Program-made: the position numbers and the translations under genes
NCBI RefSeq assembly: GCF_003634105.1
Contig: NZ_RBIQ01000010.1
Span: 62,001-126,000, forward strand
DNA length: 64,000 bases
Source: Maribacter vaceletii
GTDB taxonomy: Bacteria > Bacteroidota > Bacteroidia > Flavobacteriales > Flavobacteriaceae
Reading direction: 5' to 3'
Notes under the pieces: model-generated
Told to the model about the DNA's origin: nothing
The model's input: only the letters and a program-made list of their open reading frames with translations
The model's database searches: none
Shown: piece by piece, positions 27,009 through 35,121 of the stretch
Layout of the letters: each line of letters starts with the position of its first letter
Position numbering within the stretch: the stretch's first letter is position 1

Positions 27009-27716
27009 TTATGTTGTATCATAAGACTCAACTAGTCTTTTAGCATAAGCGAAAGCAACTGTTTTAATCCATGATTTTTTTATTATAAAAATCCAAAAAA
27101 CTAATAGAATTCCTAAAAGTGATAGTGAAATAATTGCGCCTGATGTTAGGTTAAACATCTTAATATTTGAATAATATTCCGATAGTAAAATAATTAAAAC
27201 ACCAACCATAATAAATATTATGGCAGGTACTTTTAAAGCCCATAAATTTCTACGAAACCCATAATTGATATTTTCATTAAATAGTAACTTATATTTCGCT
27301 GTGTCTCTAGTTAAACTTCTTAATTTATGACACCATGTTTCATAAATGTTATCTGCTTTTTCTGGGTTCTTACGCTCTAAGCTTTTCATGTTTTCAGAAC
27401 CAATTCCTGTAGAATCAGCCATTTTAGCATGAATATCTTTTTTTAAATATTTAGTCAGAGAATTATTTGAAAATCGCAAAATTTGAGTACTCGGAGCTCC
27501 TCCCCATTCATTCCAAAGCCTATTTTCAGATTTCTTCCCTTTGTCTCGACCTAACTGACCTAGAACAAAAGTTAAAATAGTTGTCAGACCTAACCCTCCG
27601 ATAAGACTATAAATATTTTGGTAATCAATTGAAAAGTATAATCCAACAATGATTATTGGCAATAAAGTTATTACACTTGGATATACTCTTGCTTTTAACT
27701 CATATTTATTTATCAT
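27009..27716 (-). CDS. Four-TM membrane protein paired with an MBL-fold hydrolase
   Basis: A 235-residue protein with two N-terminal membrane helices (about 13-31 and 37-55), a soluble middle part (about 60-160, with LGRDKGKKSENRLWNEWGGAPSTQILRFSNN) and two C-terminal helices (about 167-186 and 194-216). No catalytic motif is seen. The ATG overlaps the stop of the metallo-beta-lactamase gene by four bases (27,713-27,716), so expression is coupled. A small membrane protein tied to a cytosolic enzyme is the usual shape of an effector and its sensor in abortive defence, but no known system is recognised here. Confidence 0.6.
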   Translation of the reverse strand: MINKYELKARVYPSVITLLPIIIVGLYFSIDYQNIYSLIGGLGLTTILTFVLGQLGRDKGKKSENRLWNEWGGAPSTQILRFSNNSLTKYLKKDIHAKMADSTGIGSENMKSLERKNPEKADNIYETWCHKLRSLTRDTAKYKLLFNENINYGFRRNLWALKVPAIIFIMVGVLIILLSEYYSNIKMFNLTSGAIISLSLLGILLVFWIFIIKKSWIKTVAFAYAKRLVESYDTT

Positions 27717-28777
27717 TCTTGAACTTTGTTTTGAAAAGTGAAGGGAACTGCTGTACCATAACCATTGCGAGTATTACAATTTAAATGATGATTCAAAATA
27801 TTACCCTCAGTTGTATAAACATTTGCACCTCTTCGTATATATGCATTAGTTACCTTATAACTAGGGTGTTTCGGCGCTCCCTTTGATGCTGAGACAAATG
27901 CATATTCCGTTTTTATCTCATCTAATATTGAAGGGGAAATATTTCTATGACTTCCATGATGTGGAACTTGCTTCCAATTAACTCTTGAAATATCTATACC
28001 ATAAACTTTAGAATACTCTATGACTTTCTTCAATGCTGGAATGCCTGAATCTCCTGTAAATAAAAACTTCTTATTATCAAAATTTAATAAGTTAACAACA
28101 CTAGAATTATTTTCTGAGGAAGTGTCCCCAGATTCGTCTAATGTTTCAATATCAAAAGTTTCTTCAATCCAACTTAAAACTGTAGATTTTGCTGAAGCAA
28201 AAGTTCTTTCAAGACTCCCGACTAAGCCTGCCATTTTTTGTTCTGGTGTTTTAGCTGAATTTACAAGTAATTCCTCATAATACTTTTCAGTAGGCCCAAG
28301 AACTTGAATAGTCCCATTTAAAAAACTAGTACCAGCAAAAGGCTCTTCTATCGGTATGTTTTTTTCATTAGCTATTTGTTCAAGTTCATATGCATAACGA
28401 TATGCCTTTCTCATCCTTTCTTTAAGACTCTCGTCTGTAATTCGTCCATCATGAAATAAATCACGAATTCTGTCAGAATGATTCCATGGTAAATGCATCC
28501 ATAATTTACCTACAGACATTTCTTCTAGTATCACTCGTAATCCTGACGTATGGTCACTATCTGGATGTGTCGAGATAACTAAATCAACATAGTTCATCCC
28601 ATATTGATTTTTAATTAGTTCTACTAGTTTTTTTCCAGAGTCTTTACTACCTCCATCAATAACTACGATGTATTGTTCTTTTTCTTTATTACTAAAGTCC
28701 CCAAAACGCATAGCTAATGCATCTCCACTTTTCTCTCCATCACCAACGGGAAGCATATCTATTTCTAATTGATTCAT
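27713..28777 (-). CDS. ComEC/Rec2-type metallo-beta-lactamase fold hydrolase
   Basis: A 354-residue cytosolic hydrolase. The metal motif is VISTHPDSDHTSG (about 82-94), the ComEC-like H-x-D-x-D-H version. The later ligands are in FLFTGDSG (near 240) and the C-terminal segment WKQVPHHGSHRNISPSI, where HHGS is the ComEC signature. It has no membrane segments, unlike ComEC itself. An insertion between 120 and 220 is family-unique as far as I can tell. Substrates of the fold include nucleic acids and cyclic nucleotides. It is the first gene of a two-gene unit with the four-TM protein. Type I AVAST also uses an MBL protein but needs a STAND NTPase, which is absent here. Confidence 0.75.
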   Translation of the reverse strand: MNQLEIDMLPVGDGEKSGDALAMRFGDFSNKEKEQYIVVIDGGSKDSGKKLVELIKNQYGMNYVDLVISTHPDSDHTSGLRVILEEMSVGKLWMHLPWNHSDRIRDLFHDGRITDESLKERMRKAYRYAYELEQIANEKNIPIEEPFAGTSFLNGTIQVLGPTEKYYEELLVNSAKTPEQKMAGLVGSLERTFASAKSTVLSWIEETFDIETLDESGDTSSENNSSVVNLLNFDNKKFLFTGDSGIPALKKVIEYSKVYGIDISRVNWKQVPHHGSHRNISPSILDEIKTEYAFVSASKGAPKHPSYKVTNAYIRRGANVYTTEGNILNHHLNCNTRNGYGTAVPFTFQNKVQE

Positions 28778-28874
28778 AATTAAATTGGTTTGCGATATTT
28801 CTACTACTTATTCAAAAACCTCTCCAATATTAAATTACTGACAAGCTGACACTTACAAATGAGTAATCAAAATA

Positions 28875-29224
28875 CTACCTCTTATCCCCACAACCCTTAT
28901 CAAAGGCTACCAAATTAAATAACTGTCGCATTCTAGAACGAACTCTGTTACCATAGCGCTCCTCCAGTTCTTGAGCATTAAGATTGGTTGTAGCATGTGT
29001 TTTTACTCTTCTACTAAGCTCTGGATGACAAAATAAATCATAACGAGAAAGCAGAATCTCCCCCATCACATTACAATCTTTACCATAATGTCGTCCGATT
29101 GGTTCAACACCTAAATCATCAAAACAGAAGTATTGACTATCACCATAGTCCTCTATCGTTTTATAACCAATATGGTTAAACCCAAAAGCAATGTTTCTAG
29201 TTGGAATGATTTTATACGGTTTTC
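28875..29224 (-). pseudogene. Truncated 3' copy of the element ATPase gene
   Basis: In-frame sequence KPYKIIPTRNIAFGFNHIGY through ELEERYGNRVRSRMRQLFNL and a stop at 28,875 corresponds to residues about 110-221 of the complete ATPase encoded at 30,958-31,623. Walker A and everything before it is missing. The copies differ by many silent changes and by the insertion FCHPELSRRV in place of FLQTKM, so this is not a fresh duplication but a piece from a related element. It begins only 5 bases after the AbiEii stop. Confidence 0.88.
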
Positions 29225-29229
29225 ATTCA

Positions 29230-30225
29230 TCATGAAACTGTTTTAATTCTAGTATTCAATTCAGTAATTCTTTCCATCAGCTTGTCAAAACTAATTGTAG
29301 TACCATAAAACATACTTTCTTGCATAGTTTTATAATTTTTCTCCCAATCTTTAATGGTTTCTTCTGGCGGCAGAATACTAATTAATTGGGGGCTATGGTT
29401 TGCGTAGTCAATACCTCTTATGGCATTAAAGTTTTTTCTGTGTGCAACAATTGTATCGTATAATTCAACATCTTTCAGGGCTTCTGTGCCGTGAGTTGTA
29501 TCCATTAGTTTTTCTAAATCATACAAATGACGACTCATTCTTTCTACTCTTATAAACTTAGTGTCTTTTTGAAATTCCTCATGTAATAGGAATACCTTCT
29601 CCAAAAAGGTTCGCTTAGGAGAAACAACAGGTATTATTATTTCTGTTTCCGCAAATGGGAGTTCTCTAAATACCTCTGAAACCATAGAAATAATAGCTTT
29701 GTTTTCTACTGGCTCCATTAAGGAACGTGCGCCAACTTCTATCAGCACTCTAGGTCTTAAATAGTCCGATTTTTCTGTTAAAGATGTATATCGTAATTCA
29801 ATAACTAAAGGATCAGTGTCTGTGTCTTTTGTTTCTTGAACAACTAATTCATAATCTGGAACACCTAGTTTAGTTAAAGCAGCATTGATGTCTTTATAAA
29901 ATTCACCCCCAATAAAGGAGCAAGATGCCTTACGTAATTTTTTAACTTGAGTTTTACTCAATTGACCTTCAAAACCTAAATGTTTTCTGTCAATTACCAA
30001 GTCAATATCTTCTGAAAAACGCTCTATTAAATTCCAAGCTTTACTCAAAGATGTTCCTCCTTTAAAAACAATATGTTTTGAATACGACAAAGAAAATATA
30101 ATATGCAATGCTAAAGTTACCCACCAATCTTTTTCAACTGCAGAAGATGGAAGCCCAGTTTTTTCACTGACTTGATTGAATATGTTCAGTTTATCTTTAT
30201 TGCTAAGTTGTATAAACGCTTTCAT
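29230..30225 (-). CDS. AbiEii-type nucleotidyltransferase toxin
   Basis: A 331-residue nucleotidyltransferase of the AbiEii/AbiGii toxin family (type IV toxin-antitoxin). Motif I is HIVFKGGTSLSKAW (G56-G57-T58-S59) and the metal-binding acidic pair is SEDIDLVI (D73, D75). The conserved AVEKDWWVT (about 29-37) and the C-terminal helix pair are also present. AbiEii proteins block growth by modifying nucleic acid, and work as abortive phage defence. It lies 2 bases after the AbiEi-type gene. Confidence 0.9.
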   Translation of the reverse strand: MKAFIQLSNKDKLNIFNQVSEKTGLPSSAVEKDWWVTLALHIIFSLSYSKHIVFKGGTSLSKAWNLIERFSEDIDLVIDRKHLGFEGQLSKTQVKKLRKASCSFIGGEFYKDINAALTKLGVPDYELVVQETKDTDTDPLVIELRYTSLTEKSDYLRPRVLIEVGARSLMEPVENKAIISMVSEVFRELPFAETEIIIPVVSPKRTFLEKVFLLHEEFQKDTKFIRVERMSRHLYDLEKLMDTTHGTEALKDVELYDTIVAHRKNFNAIRGIDYANHSPQLISILPPEETIKDWEKNYKTMQESMFYGTTISFDKLMERITELNTRIKTVS

Positions 30226-30227
30226 GT

Positions 30228-30821
30228 TTAATTATTCTTCATGATTTTTGATATCCAAGCAGGTGCTAGTTTAGCATCATGTCCAATAATTTCTTGCTTT
30301 TCTTTTTCAAGATGTATTTTAATTTTTTCTAATTGGGCTGCTGTTACATTGTCCTTTCCAATTTCCTTAAGCGCTTGAATAATTAAACTTGTAATTTCTC
30401 CTTTTACAGCTAAGTTCTTTGGAGAGGTTCGTTTAAATTTTATGGTTCTTTTACCAACTACTATACTTCTTGGAGCTCCGTCCGTTAAGAAAACAACGTT
30501 CATTGGAATTTGAGTTGATAATCCTAACTTATTAAGAGCTGTTGTTCCTGTTGGGATAATTCGTGCTTTATCTCGGGCAGCAATTGCTACTGCAATTTCT
30601 TCTATTGTAGGATATAAAACGCCTAAAAGTTTGTCTTGTTTTGGGTATAGATATATTCCATGAGCTAGCCTGACTAAGAACTTTTTGTTTTCAAGCCTTA
30701 ATAATGATTTTTTTACCACTTCAACATTCCCCATATCATCAAAGTTTGAAGGGAATAGAATACTCCCTTTCTTCATTGATTTTATTTCGTTTTCAATTCT
30801 AGTTTGAACTGAATTAGTCAT
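30228..30821 (-). CDS. AbiEi-type antitoxin (DUF6088)
   Basis: A 197-residue DNA-binding antitoxin. The N-terminal winged helix covers about residues 15-60 (KKGSILFPSNFDDMGNVEVVKKSLLRLENKKFLVRLAHGIYLYP) and the AbiEi-like second domain contains RIIPTGTTALNKLGLSTQIPMNVVFLTDG. It forms an operon with the toxin gene and is preceded by a perfect palindrome overlapping a TAAATTTG -7 box, consistent with autorepression known for AbiEi. Confidence 0.87.
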   Translation of the reverse strand: MTNSVQTRIENEIKSMKKGSILFPSNFDDMGNVEVVKKSLLRLENKKFLVRLAHGIYLYPKQDKLLGVLYPTIEEIAVAIAARDKARIIPTGTTALNKLGLSTQIPMNVVFLTDGAPRSIVVGKRTIKFKRTSPKNLAVKGEITSLIIQALKEIGKDNVTAAQLEKIKIHLEKEKQEIIGHDAKLAPAWISKIMKNN

Positions 30822-30838
30822 TCCTTATTTATTTATTA

Positions 30839-30867
30839 TGTCCCAAATTTAGTAAATATTTGGGACA
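30839..30867 (-). promoter_or_regulatory. Operator and promoter of the AbiE pair
   Basis: TGTCCCAAAT (30,839-30,848) and ATTTGGGACA (30,858-30,867) form a perfect 10-bp inverted repeat 18 bases upstream of the antitoxin ATG. On the minus strand TAAATTTG (30,851 to 30,844) inside it matches TAnnTTTG. A repressor bound here would cover the promoter. Confidence 0.65.
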
Positions 30868-30957
30868 ATTGCCTAACTTATTTCGAATACTATTCTTGAG
30901 AGCATTATTGACCTAAGCAGAAAACGGGTGTATATAAAAGCCAGAGCGAGTAAATAT

Positions 30958-31623
30958 TCAACATCTTTTGTCAACTGACTTTGCGTCAAAACTTATTAAG
31001 TTAAACGTTTGCCGCATTCTAGAACGCACCCGATTACCATAACGCTCTTCTAGCTCTGCCGCGTTTAGATTCGTAGTAACATGGGTTTTCATTTTGGTTT
31101 GTAAAAAGAACTCATATCGCGAAAGCAATATTTCCCCCATCACATTGCAGTCTTTTCCATAATACCTCCCCATAGGTTCTACACCTAAATCATCAAAACA
31201 AAAGTATTGGCTATCACCATAATCTTCTATGGTTTTATAACCAATATGATTAAACCCAAATGCAATGTTTCTAGTAGGAATGATTTTATACGGTTTTTGA
31301 TGTGGTACAATATGACGTAGTAATTTCATTAAACTGGTCTTACCACAACCAACAGGCCCAGAAAGTAGGATTCCTTTATTGGGGTCTATATTTAGCTTTT
31401 TACAATTTGCTTCGTCTTTGATAAAGTAATTGCACAGCTTAAAAAGTATCTCCCGGTCTGCTTCGTAAATTTTAAAGTTTTTACCAAACAATAGTTTCCC
31501 TTTTGCTTGGAGATAGATGAGTATTTTATCAAAATCATAAATTACACTACTGCCATCAAAATCTCCAAGTGTATATTGTGCACTCCCTTCTACAATGATA
31601 TGTGGTAATATTCTACTCTTCAT
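30958..31623 (-). CDS. DnaC/IstB-like ATPase of the conjugative element
   Basis: A 221-residue AAA+-type ATPase: Walker A GPVGCGKTS at 89-97, Walker B in YFCFDDLGVEP near 143, and an arginine-rich C terminus LEERYGNRVRSRMRQTFNLISF that matches DnaC-like helicase loaders. It probably loads replication proteins during transfer. Downstream the element carries cargo genes and a diverged second 3' copy at 28,875-29,224. It lies 32 bases after the 181-residue gene with which it probably forms an operon. Confidence 0.85.
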   Translation of the reverse strand: MKSRILPHIIVEGSAQYTLGDFDGSSVIYDFDKILIYLQAKGKLLFGKNFKIYEADREILFKLCNYFIKDEANCKKLNIDPNKGILLSGPVGCGKTSLMKLLRHIVPHQKPYKIIPTRNIAFGFNHIGYKTIEDYGDSQYFCFDDLGVEPMGRYYGKDCNVMGEILLSRYEFFLQTKMKTHVTTNLNAAELEERYGNRVRSRMRQTFNLISFDAKSVDKRC

Positions 31624-31655
31624 AATTTAAGGACATCGGTTTGTGGTACCGAGAG

Positions 31656-32201
31656 TCATAGTGGCTCATCATAATTTTTATTTGAACTGGTCTTTAGGTT
31701 GTCCTGATATGAAACAGTTGCGTTTTGTTTTTCTTCTGTTTTAGAATTCTGAGAATTTAAAATTTTAAAATTTTTAGGTTTGTTTAAGTTTTTACTGTTT
31801 TCTATAGTTTGTATATGTTTGTTTATAGATACCAATGCTTGTCCAGCACTTGTACCTATTTCGGTACGACTTGGGTACAGAGCTTGTTCGGTACTTGTCC
31901 CAAAATGAAACATCTTAATTCTACTCCCTTTAAATGGGTTGTGCGATGGCGTGTACAGTAAATATTCCCAATGACTTAATTCCTTTATACATCTATGGTA
32001 CGTAGACTTAGAACCAATCTTTGAAAACTCCATAACTTCTGCCCTATTCACATAGAATTCTTCTTTAAAAAAGTTGGTATTCCAAATTTGAAATAACCCC
32101 ACATACAAACTGATATGGGTTGGATTCAATCTACTATCCTTGGAAAATTGCGCAAACACACCATTGAGATGTTTTATATAATTTATCTCTTGCAGAATCA
32201 A
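31656..32201 (-). CDS. Element-encoded helix-turn-helix protein, replication or regulatory
   Basis: A 181-residue protein with a winged-helix-like N-terminal region (SRLNPTHISLYVGLFQIWNTNFFKEEFYVNRAEVMEFSKIGSKSTYHRCIKEL, about 20-75) as in replication-initiator or regulator families. The low-complexity C terminus is rich in Asn, Lys and Ser (about 125-181). It lies between the excisionase-like gene and the ATPase gene, the usual neighbourhood in flavobacterial conjugative elements. The exact role is not known to me. Confidence 0.65.
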   Translation of the reverse strand: MILQEINYIKHLNGVFAQFSKDSRLNPTHISLYVGLFQIWNTNFFKEEFYVNRAEVMEFSKIGSKSTYHRCIKELSHWEYLLYTPSHNPFKGSRIKMFHFGTSTEQALYPSRTEIGTSAGQALVSINKHIQTIENSKNLNKPKNFKILNSQNSKTEEKQNATVSYQDNLKTSSNKNYDEPL

Positions 32202-32204
32202 CCC

Positions 32205-32483
32205 CTAAAATTTGTTATGAATTCTGTTTTGCTCTAAAACCTGCATGATTTCTTGATAATCATAATACAGTACCCCTCCTATTTTGGTATAGGGCAAAGT
32301 GCCATTGATTCGTAGATTTTGTAAAGTGCCTGGAGAAATCCCTAAAAGGTCTCTAACTTCTGGAGATTTTAGCCATTTTTTTGCGGAATGTCCAGATTGG
32401 TTATTTAATAATTGTTTAATATCATCGAGTAATTCCATTTTAAATTCTCGAAGATCTTCGGTGGTAATAATAGTTGCTCCCAT
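32205..32483 (-). CDS. Excisionase-like helix-turn-helix protein
   Basis: From the ATG at 32,483 the protein is 92 residues, MGATIITTEDLREFKMELLD onward; a longer frame from 32,522 adds 13 residues of poor match. The C-terminal half has a MerR/excisionase-type HTH: WLKSPEVRDLLGISPGTLQNLRINGTLPYTKIGGVLYYDYQEI. In CTnDOT small proteins of this kind (Xis2c/Xis2d) are activated by RteC. Here the rteC-like gene lies just upstream and two identical palindromes lie between the genes, so this is the probable target of RteC. Confidence 0.75.
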   Translation of the reverse strand: MGATIITTEDLREFKMELLDDIKQLLNNQSGHSAKKWLKSPEVRDLLGISPGTLQNLRINGTLPYTKIGGVLYYDYQEIMQVLEQNRIHNKF

Positions 32484-32601
32484 TTGTAAAACTGTTTTTA
32501 AAAACAAAGCCGCCAAGGTCAAATTTTTAAATGACGACTTTGCTTTGATTTGACTTTCGTTCTACAAAAATGATAGTTCATCTTGGTATTTAATCAGAGT
32601 C

Positions 32602-32619
32602 ATAACCGAGTTCGGTTAT
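32602..32619. promoter_or_regulatory. Palindromic operator 1 upstream of the excisionase-like gene
   Basis: ATAACCGA-GT-TCGGTTAT, a perfect palindrome with 8-bp arms, about 120 bases before the ATG at 32,483. The position suits an activator site. Its core is repeated at 32,721-32,734. Confidence 0.7.
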
Positions 32620-32720
32620 ATTTTAACATTCCTAAAAATTGATTCTATTTAACTTATTTTGAGGGGATATTTATATTAAACAGACATTATAAACCGCTTC
32701 TAAAACGAAAACAGATGTGC

Positions 32721-32734
32721 AACCGAGTTCGGTT
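32721..32734. promoter_or_regulatory. Palindromic operator 2 at the end of rteC
   Basis: The same 14-mer AACCGAGTTCGGTT as operator 1, overlapping the rteC stop codon. Two identical palindromes 117 bases apart suggest cooperative binding of one regulator. Confidence 0.65.
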
Positions 32735-33572
32735 ACAATTCATCTTTGTGAAAACCATCTTCTTGATCCATTTTATCTAACAATTTCTGGGCAGCTTCTT
32801 CTAAAAATTTTACACGAGAACCTTTGCGTGCTTTAATCTCACTATACGTTCTTGAAAAATTTCCTTTCTTAATATTTAAAAAATCTGCAAACAGATCAAA
32901 AATGTGGTTATTACTAGTATTTCCATTATTGAAATATCCCATAGATTGGCAGGCATATAATAATTCCACCAAAGCAGAATAAGGCCCTGTCCAACTTATT
33001 TTACTTTCTTTAATAATTCTATCTGCATTTTGTACTTCTTCTTTTTTATGCTTGAGATACTTTATAAAAATTGCAAGCCCTTTTATTCTTGCCCATGTTT
33101 CATCGTGTGAAGTATTAAACACGGTATCCTTAAAATAAGGGTAGCTTTTAACTATTGGTATATGGTTTAGATGTTCTCTGGTAAAATAATGCGTATCGAA
33201 ATGTGTATATCCTTCTTCCATATACAATAGGAATTCGGTATGCCTACCAAATAGGGTATTGACTTTATTGATTTGTTTATTTAGGAATTCCAGTTTTGGA
33301 GATACGCCAATCTTAGGCATACGCAGTTCACAAGAGCGCACCTCTGTATAGTAAATTAAATACTTCATAGGAATTACCTTAATGGTTTTAAAGAATTGAA
33401 TTTCTGCTTGGTTATTTTTAAATCCTTTTTCTTGCACCACTTTTTTTAATGTTCCTAAAGTTTGTATACAAAGTACATTGACTAAATTGGATTCATTTAA
33501 AAAAGTAAGATTTCTACTTTGTATTTTCTTTAGCTTTGTATTAAAATCTAACAATATATTCTGGTAAGCCAT
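32733..33572 (-). CDS. rteC: RteC-family regulator of element excision
   Basis: A 279-residue protein of the RteC family, which in Bacteroides CTnDOT activates the excision operon. It starts MAYQNILLDFNTKLKKIQ and carries KYLIYYTEVRSCELRMPKIG, FLLYMEEGYTHFDTHYFTRE and the C-terminal HTH-like part LVELLYACQSMGYFNNGNTSNNHIFDLFADFLNIKKGNFSRTYSEIKARKGSR. No rteA/rteB two-component genes are present, so its expression is controlled differently from CTnDOT. It is upstream of the excisionase-like gene. Confidence 0.87.
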   Translation of the reverse strand: MAYQNILLDFNTKLKKIQSRNLTFLNESNLVNVLCIQTLGTLKKVVQEKGFKNNQAEIQFFKTIKVIPMKYLIYYTEVRSCELRMPKIGVSPKLEFLNKQINKVNTLFGRHTEFLLYMEEGYTHFDTHYFTREHLNHIPIVKSYPYFKDTVFNTSHDETWARIKGLAIFIKYLKHKKEEVQNADRIIKESKISWTGPYSALVELLYACQSMGYFNNGNTSNNHIFDLFADFLNIKKGNFSRTYSEIKARKGSRVKFLEEAAQKLLDKMDQEDGFHKDEL

Positions 33573-33678
33573 ATATACACACTTAGGCGATGTTCTCAGA
33601 AATAATTATTCTTTCAAAAATTCCCAAAATTTCATCTACGAAAGTTAATTCTCTCAATCATAGTCGTATACACATACG

Positions 33679-35121
33679 TTACTTTACAATTATCTTTTTT
33701 ATTTCTCTATAAATTCGTTCAAAGTTTAATCGTAAGTCTTCCGATGAATAGTCTTTCTTAGTTTTGGGAAGCTCCTTAATTATAGGCTGTAATTTAAAAT
33801 TTACTCGTTTATCTCTACCATCGGCAAAAGCTATAAATTCCCCTTGTTTCAGTCTAAAAAAAATATCTGCCCTGCGTTTAGATACTTCCTTCTCCCCTTT
33901 GGTAATTCGAGTATCAAAATTGAGATTAAACCCTTTATTAACACTTGTGGTTTCCATCTTTACCAACTCAAAAAAACGTTCATAATATTTGGCAGTATCT
34001 GGGTCGTTCACTTTTCCGAAGAACTGATACGAAAGATTACTCAAAATCGCTTTACTTGCTTTTTCACCATAGAGCATATCATTCTGAATCTTGTCTTGCA
34101 TTACATAAACCGTAGCAATATCATAGCTTCGTAAGGTTGCAGGAATACGATGCATATTCAATAGCTTTATTGTGGGAGCCTCTTCCATTAAAATAAATGA
34201 AGATTCTCGATTCCGCAAACTCATTTGTTTTACTACGGTATGCATTATCATAGCTATGATTGGAGAATAAGCCGATTCATATTGCGGATTATTTACTATA
34301 GAAATAACTGCTTTGTTTTCCGAGTTATTAATATCCAAAGGAACTTCATCTGCAGACAGCACCAGGAATAGTTTTTTGGAGCTTATTTTTTTAAAGGCAT
34401 TGGCTAGAGTACTTTTAACACCTGCGGTTTGTTTTTCAGATTCTATTCCATTAATAAAAGCACTCGCCATACTTTTAGAGGTTAAATCGGAACTTAAAAA
34501 AGTAACTAGCTTTTTTGTATTCATGGACTGAAACAAGGCTATTACATGTGGTAAAGTACAATAGTCCTGATATGCTGTTTTTAATTTCCAAATCAAACCA
34601 CTTAATAAACCTTCTACGGCATCTGCAAAGAATTTGCTACTCCCTGAAGCTTCCGAAAGATTCTGTTCCAGTAAATTTTCGAGTAACACTTTAGACACCT
34701 CATTTACGCTTTCTTCATTAGGCAAATACCTGGGCGCAATAGGATTTACTCTAAAATGAATTTCATCAAATGAAATTGTATAGAACTTAATGTCCTTATT
34801 ATCAAATAGTGGATAAGCAATTTCAGTTAACTCAAAATCCTTATAATCGTGTATTATTCCACAGAATTCATTTTTGCTAAAATGCTGCATAAAATTATAA
34901 ATGACACTCTCCGTTTTTCCACTTCCAGCTGCTCCTATTATGGAAACACCTCTTTTAATATTCTCAATTTTAAAGGTGCCTCTTTTTAATTTAAAACGAA
35001 CGCTATACTTTTTATCTGTAGTCGTGGATCGCTCCTGATGAAAGAATACATATAAAACAATGCTTACCATTAGTAATGGAATAATAATGTAAAGGATGCT
35101 ATGTGCAATAGAAATACTCAT
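33679..35121 (-). CDS. Type IV coupling protein (VirD4/TraD-like)
   Basis: A 480-residue membrane ATPase that brings the relaxase-DNA complex to the channel. One N-terminal helix (ILYIIIPLLMVSIVLYVFF, about 9-27), Walker A in SIIGAAGSGKTESVIYNF (about 61-78), Walker B SFILMEEAPTIKLL near 310 and the C-terminal YVMQDKIQNDMLYGEKASKAILSNLSYQFFG region are visible. It is shorter than classical VirD4 proteins, as usual in flavobacterial elements. Its start overlaps the relaxase stop by four bases. Confidence 0.9.
   Translation of the reverse strand: MSISIAHSILYIIIPLLMVSIVLYVFFHQERSTTTDKKYSVRFKLKRGTFKIENIKRGVSIIGAAGSGKTESVIYNFMQHFSKNEFCGIIHDYKDFELTEIAYPLFDNKDIKFYTISFDEIHFRVNPIAPRYLPNEESVNEVSKVLLENLLEQNLSEASGSSKFFADAVEGLLSGLIWKLKTAYQDYCTLPHVIALFQSMNTKKLVTFLSSDLTSKSMASAFINGIESEKQTAGVKSTLANAFKKISSKKLFLVLSADEVPLDINNSENKAVISIVNNPQYESAYSPIIAMIMHTVVKQMSLRNRESSFILMEEAPTIKLLNMHRIPATLRSYDIATVYVMQDKIQNDMLYGEKASKAILSNLSYQFFGKVNDPDTAKYYERFFELVKMETTSVNKGFNLNFDTRITKGEKEVSKRRADIFFRLKQGEFIAFADGRDKRVNFKLQPIIKELPKTKKDYSSEDLRLNFERIYREIKKIIVK

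Noticed and set aside
27713-28777. Type I AVAST defence system
   Set aside because: An MBL protein is present, but no protease or STAND NTPase gene accompanies it.
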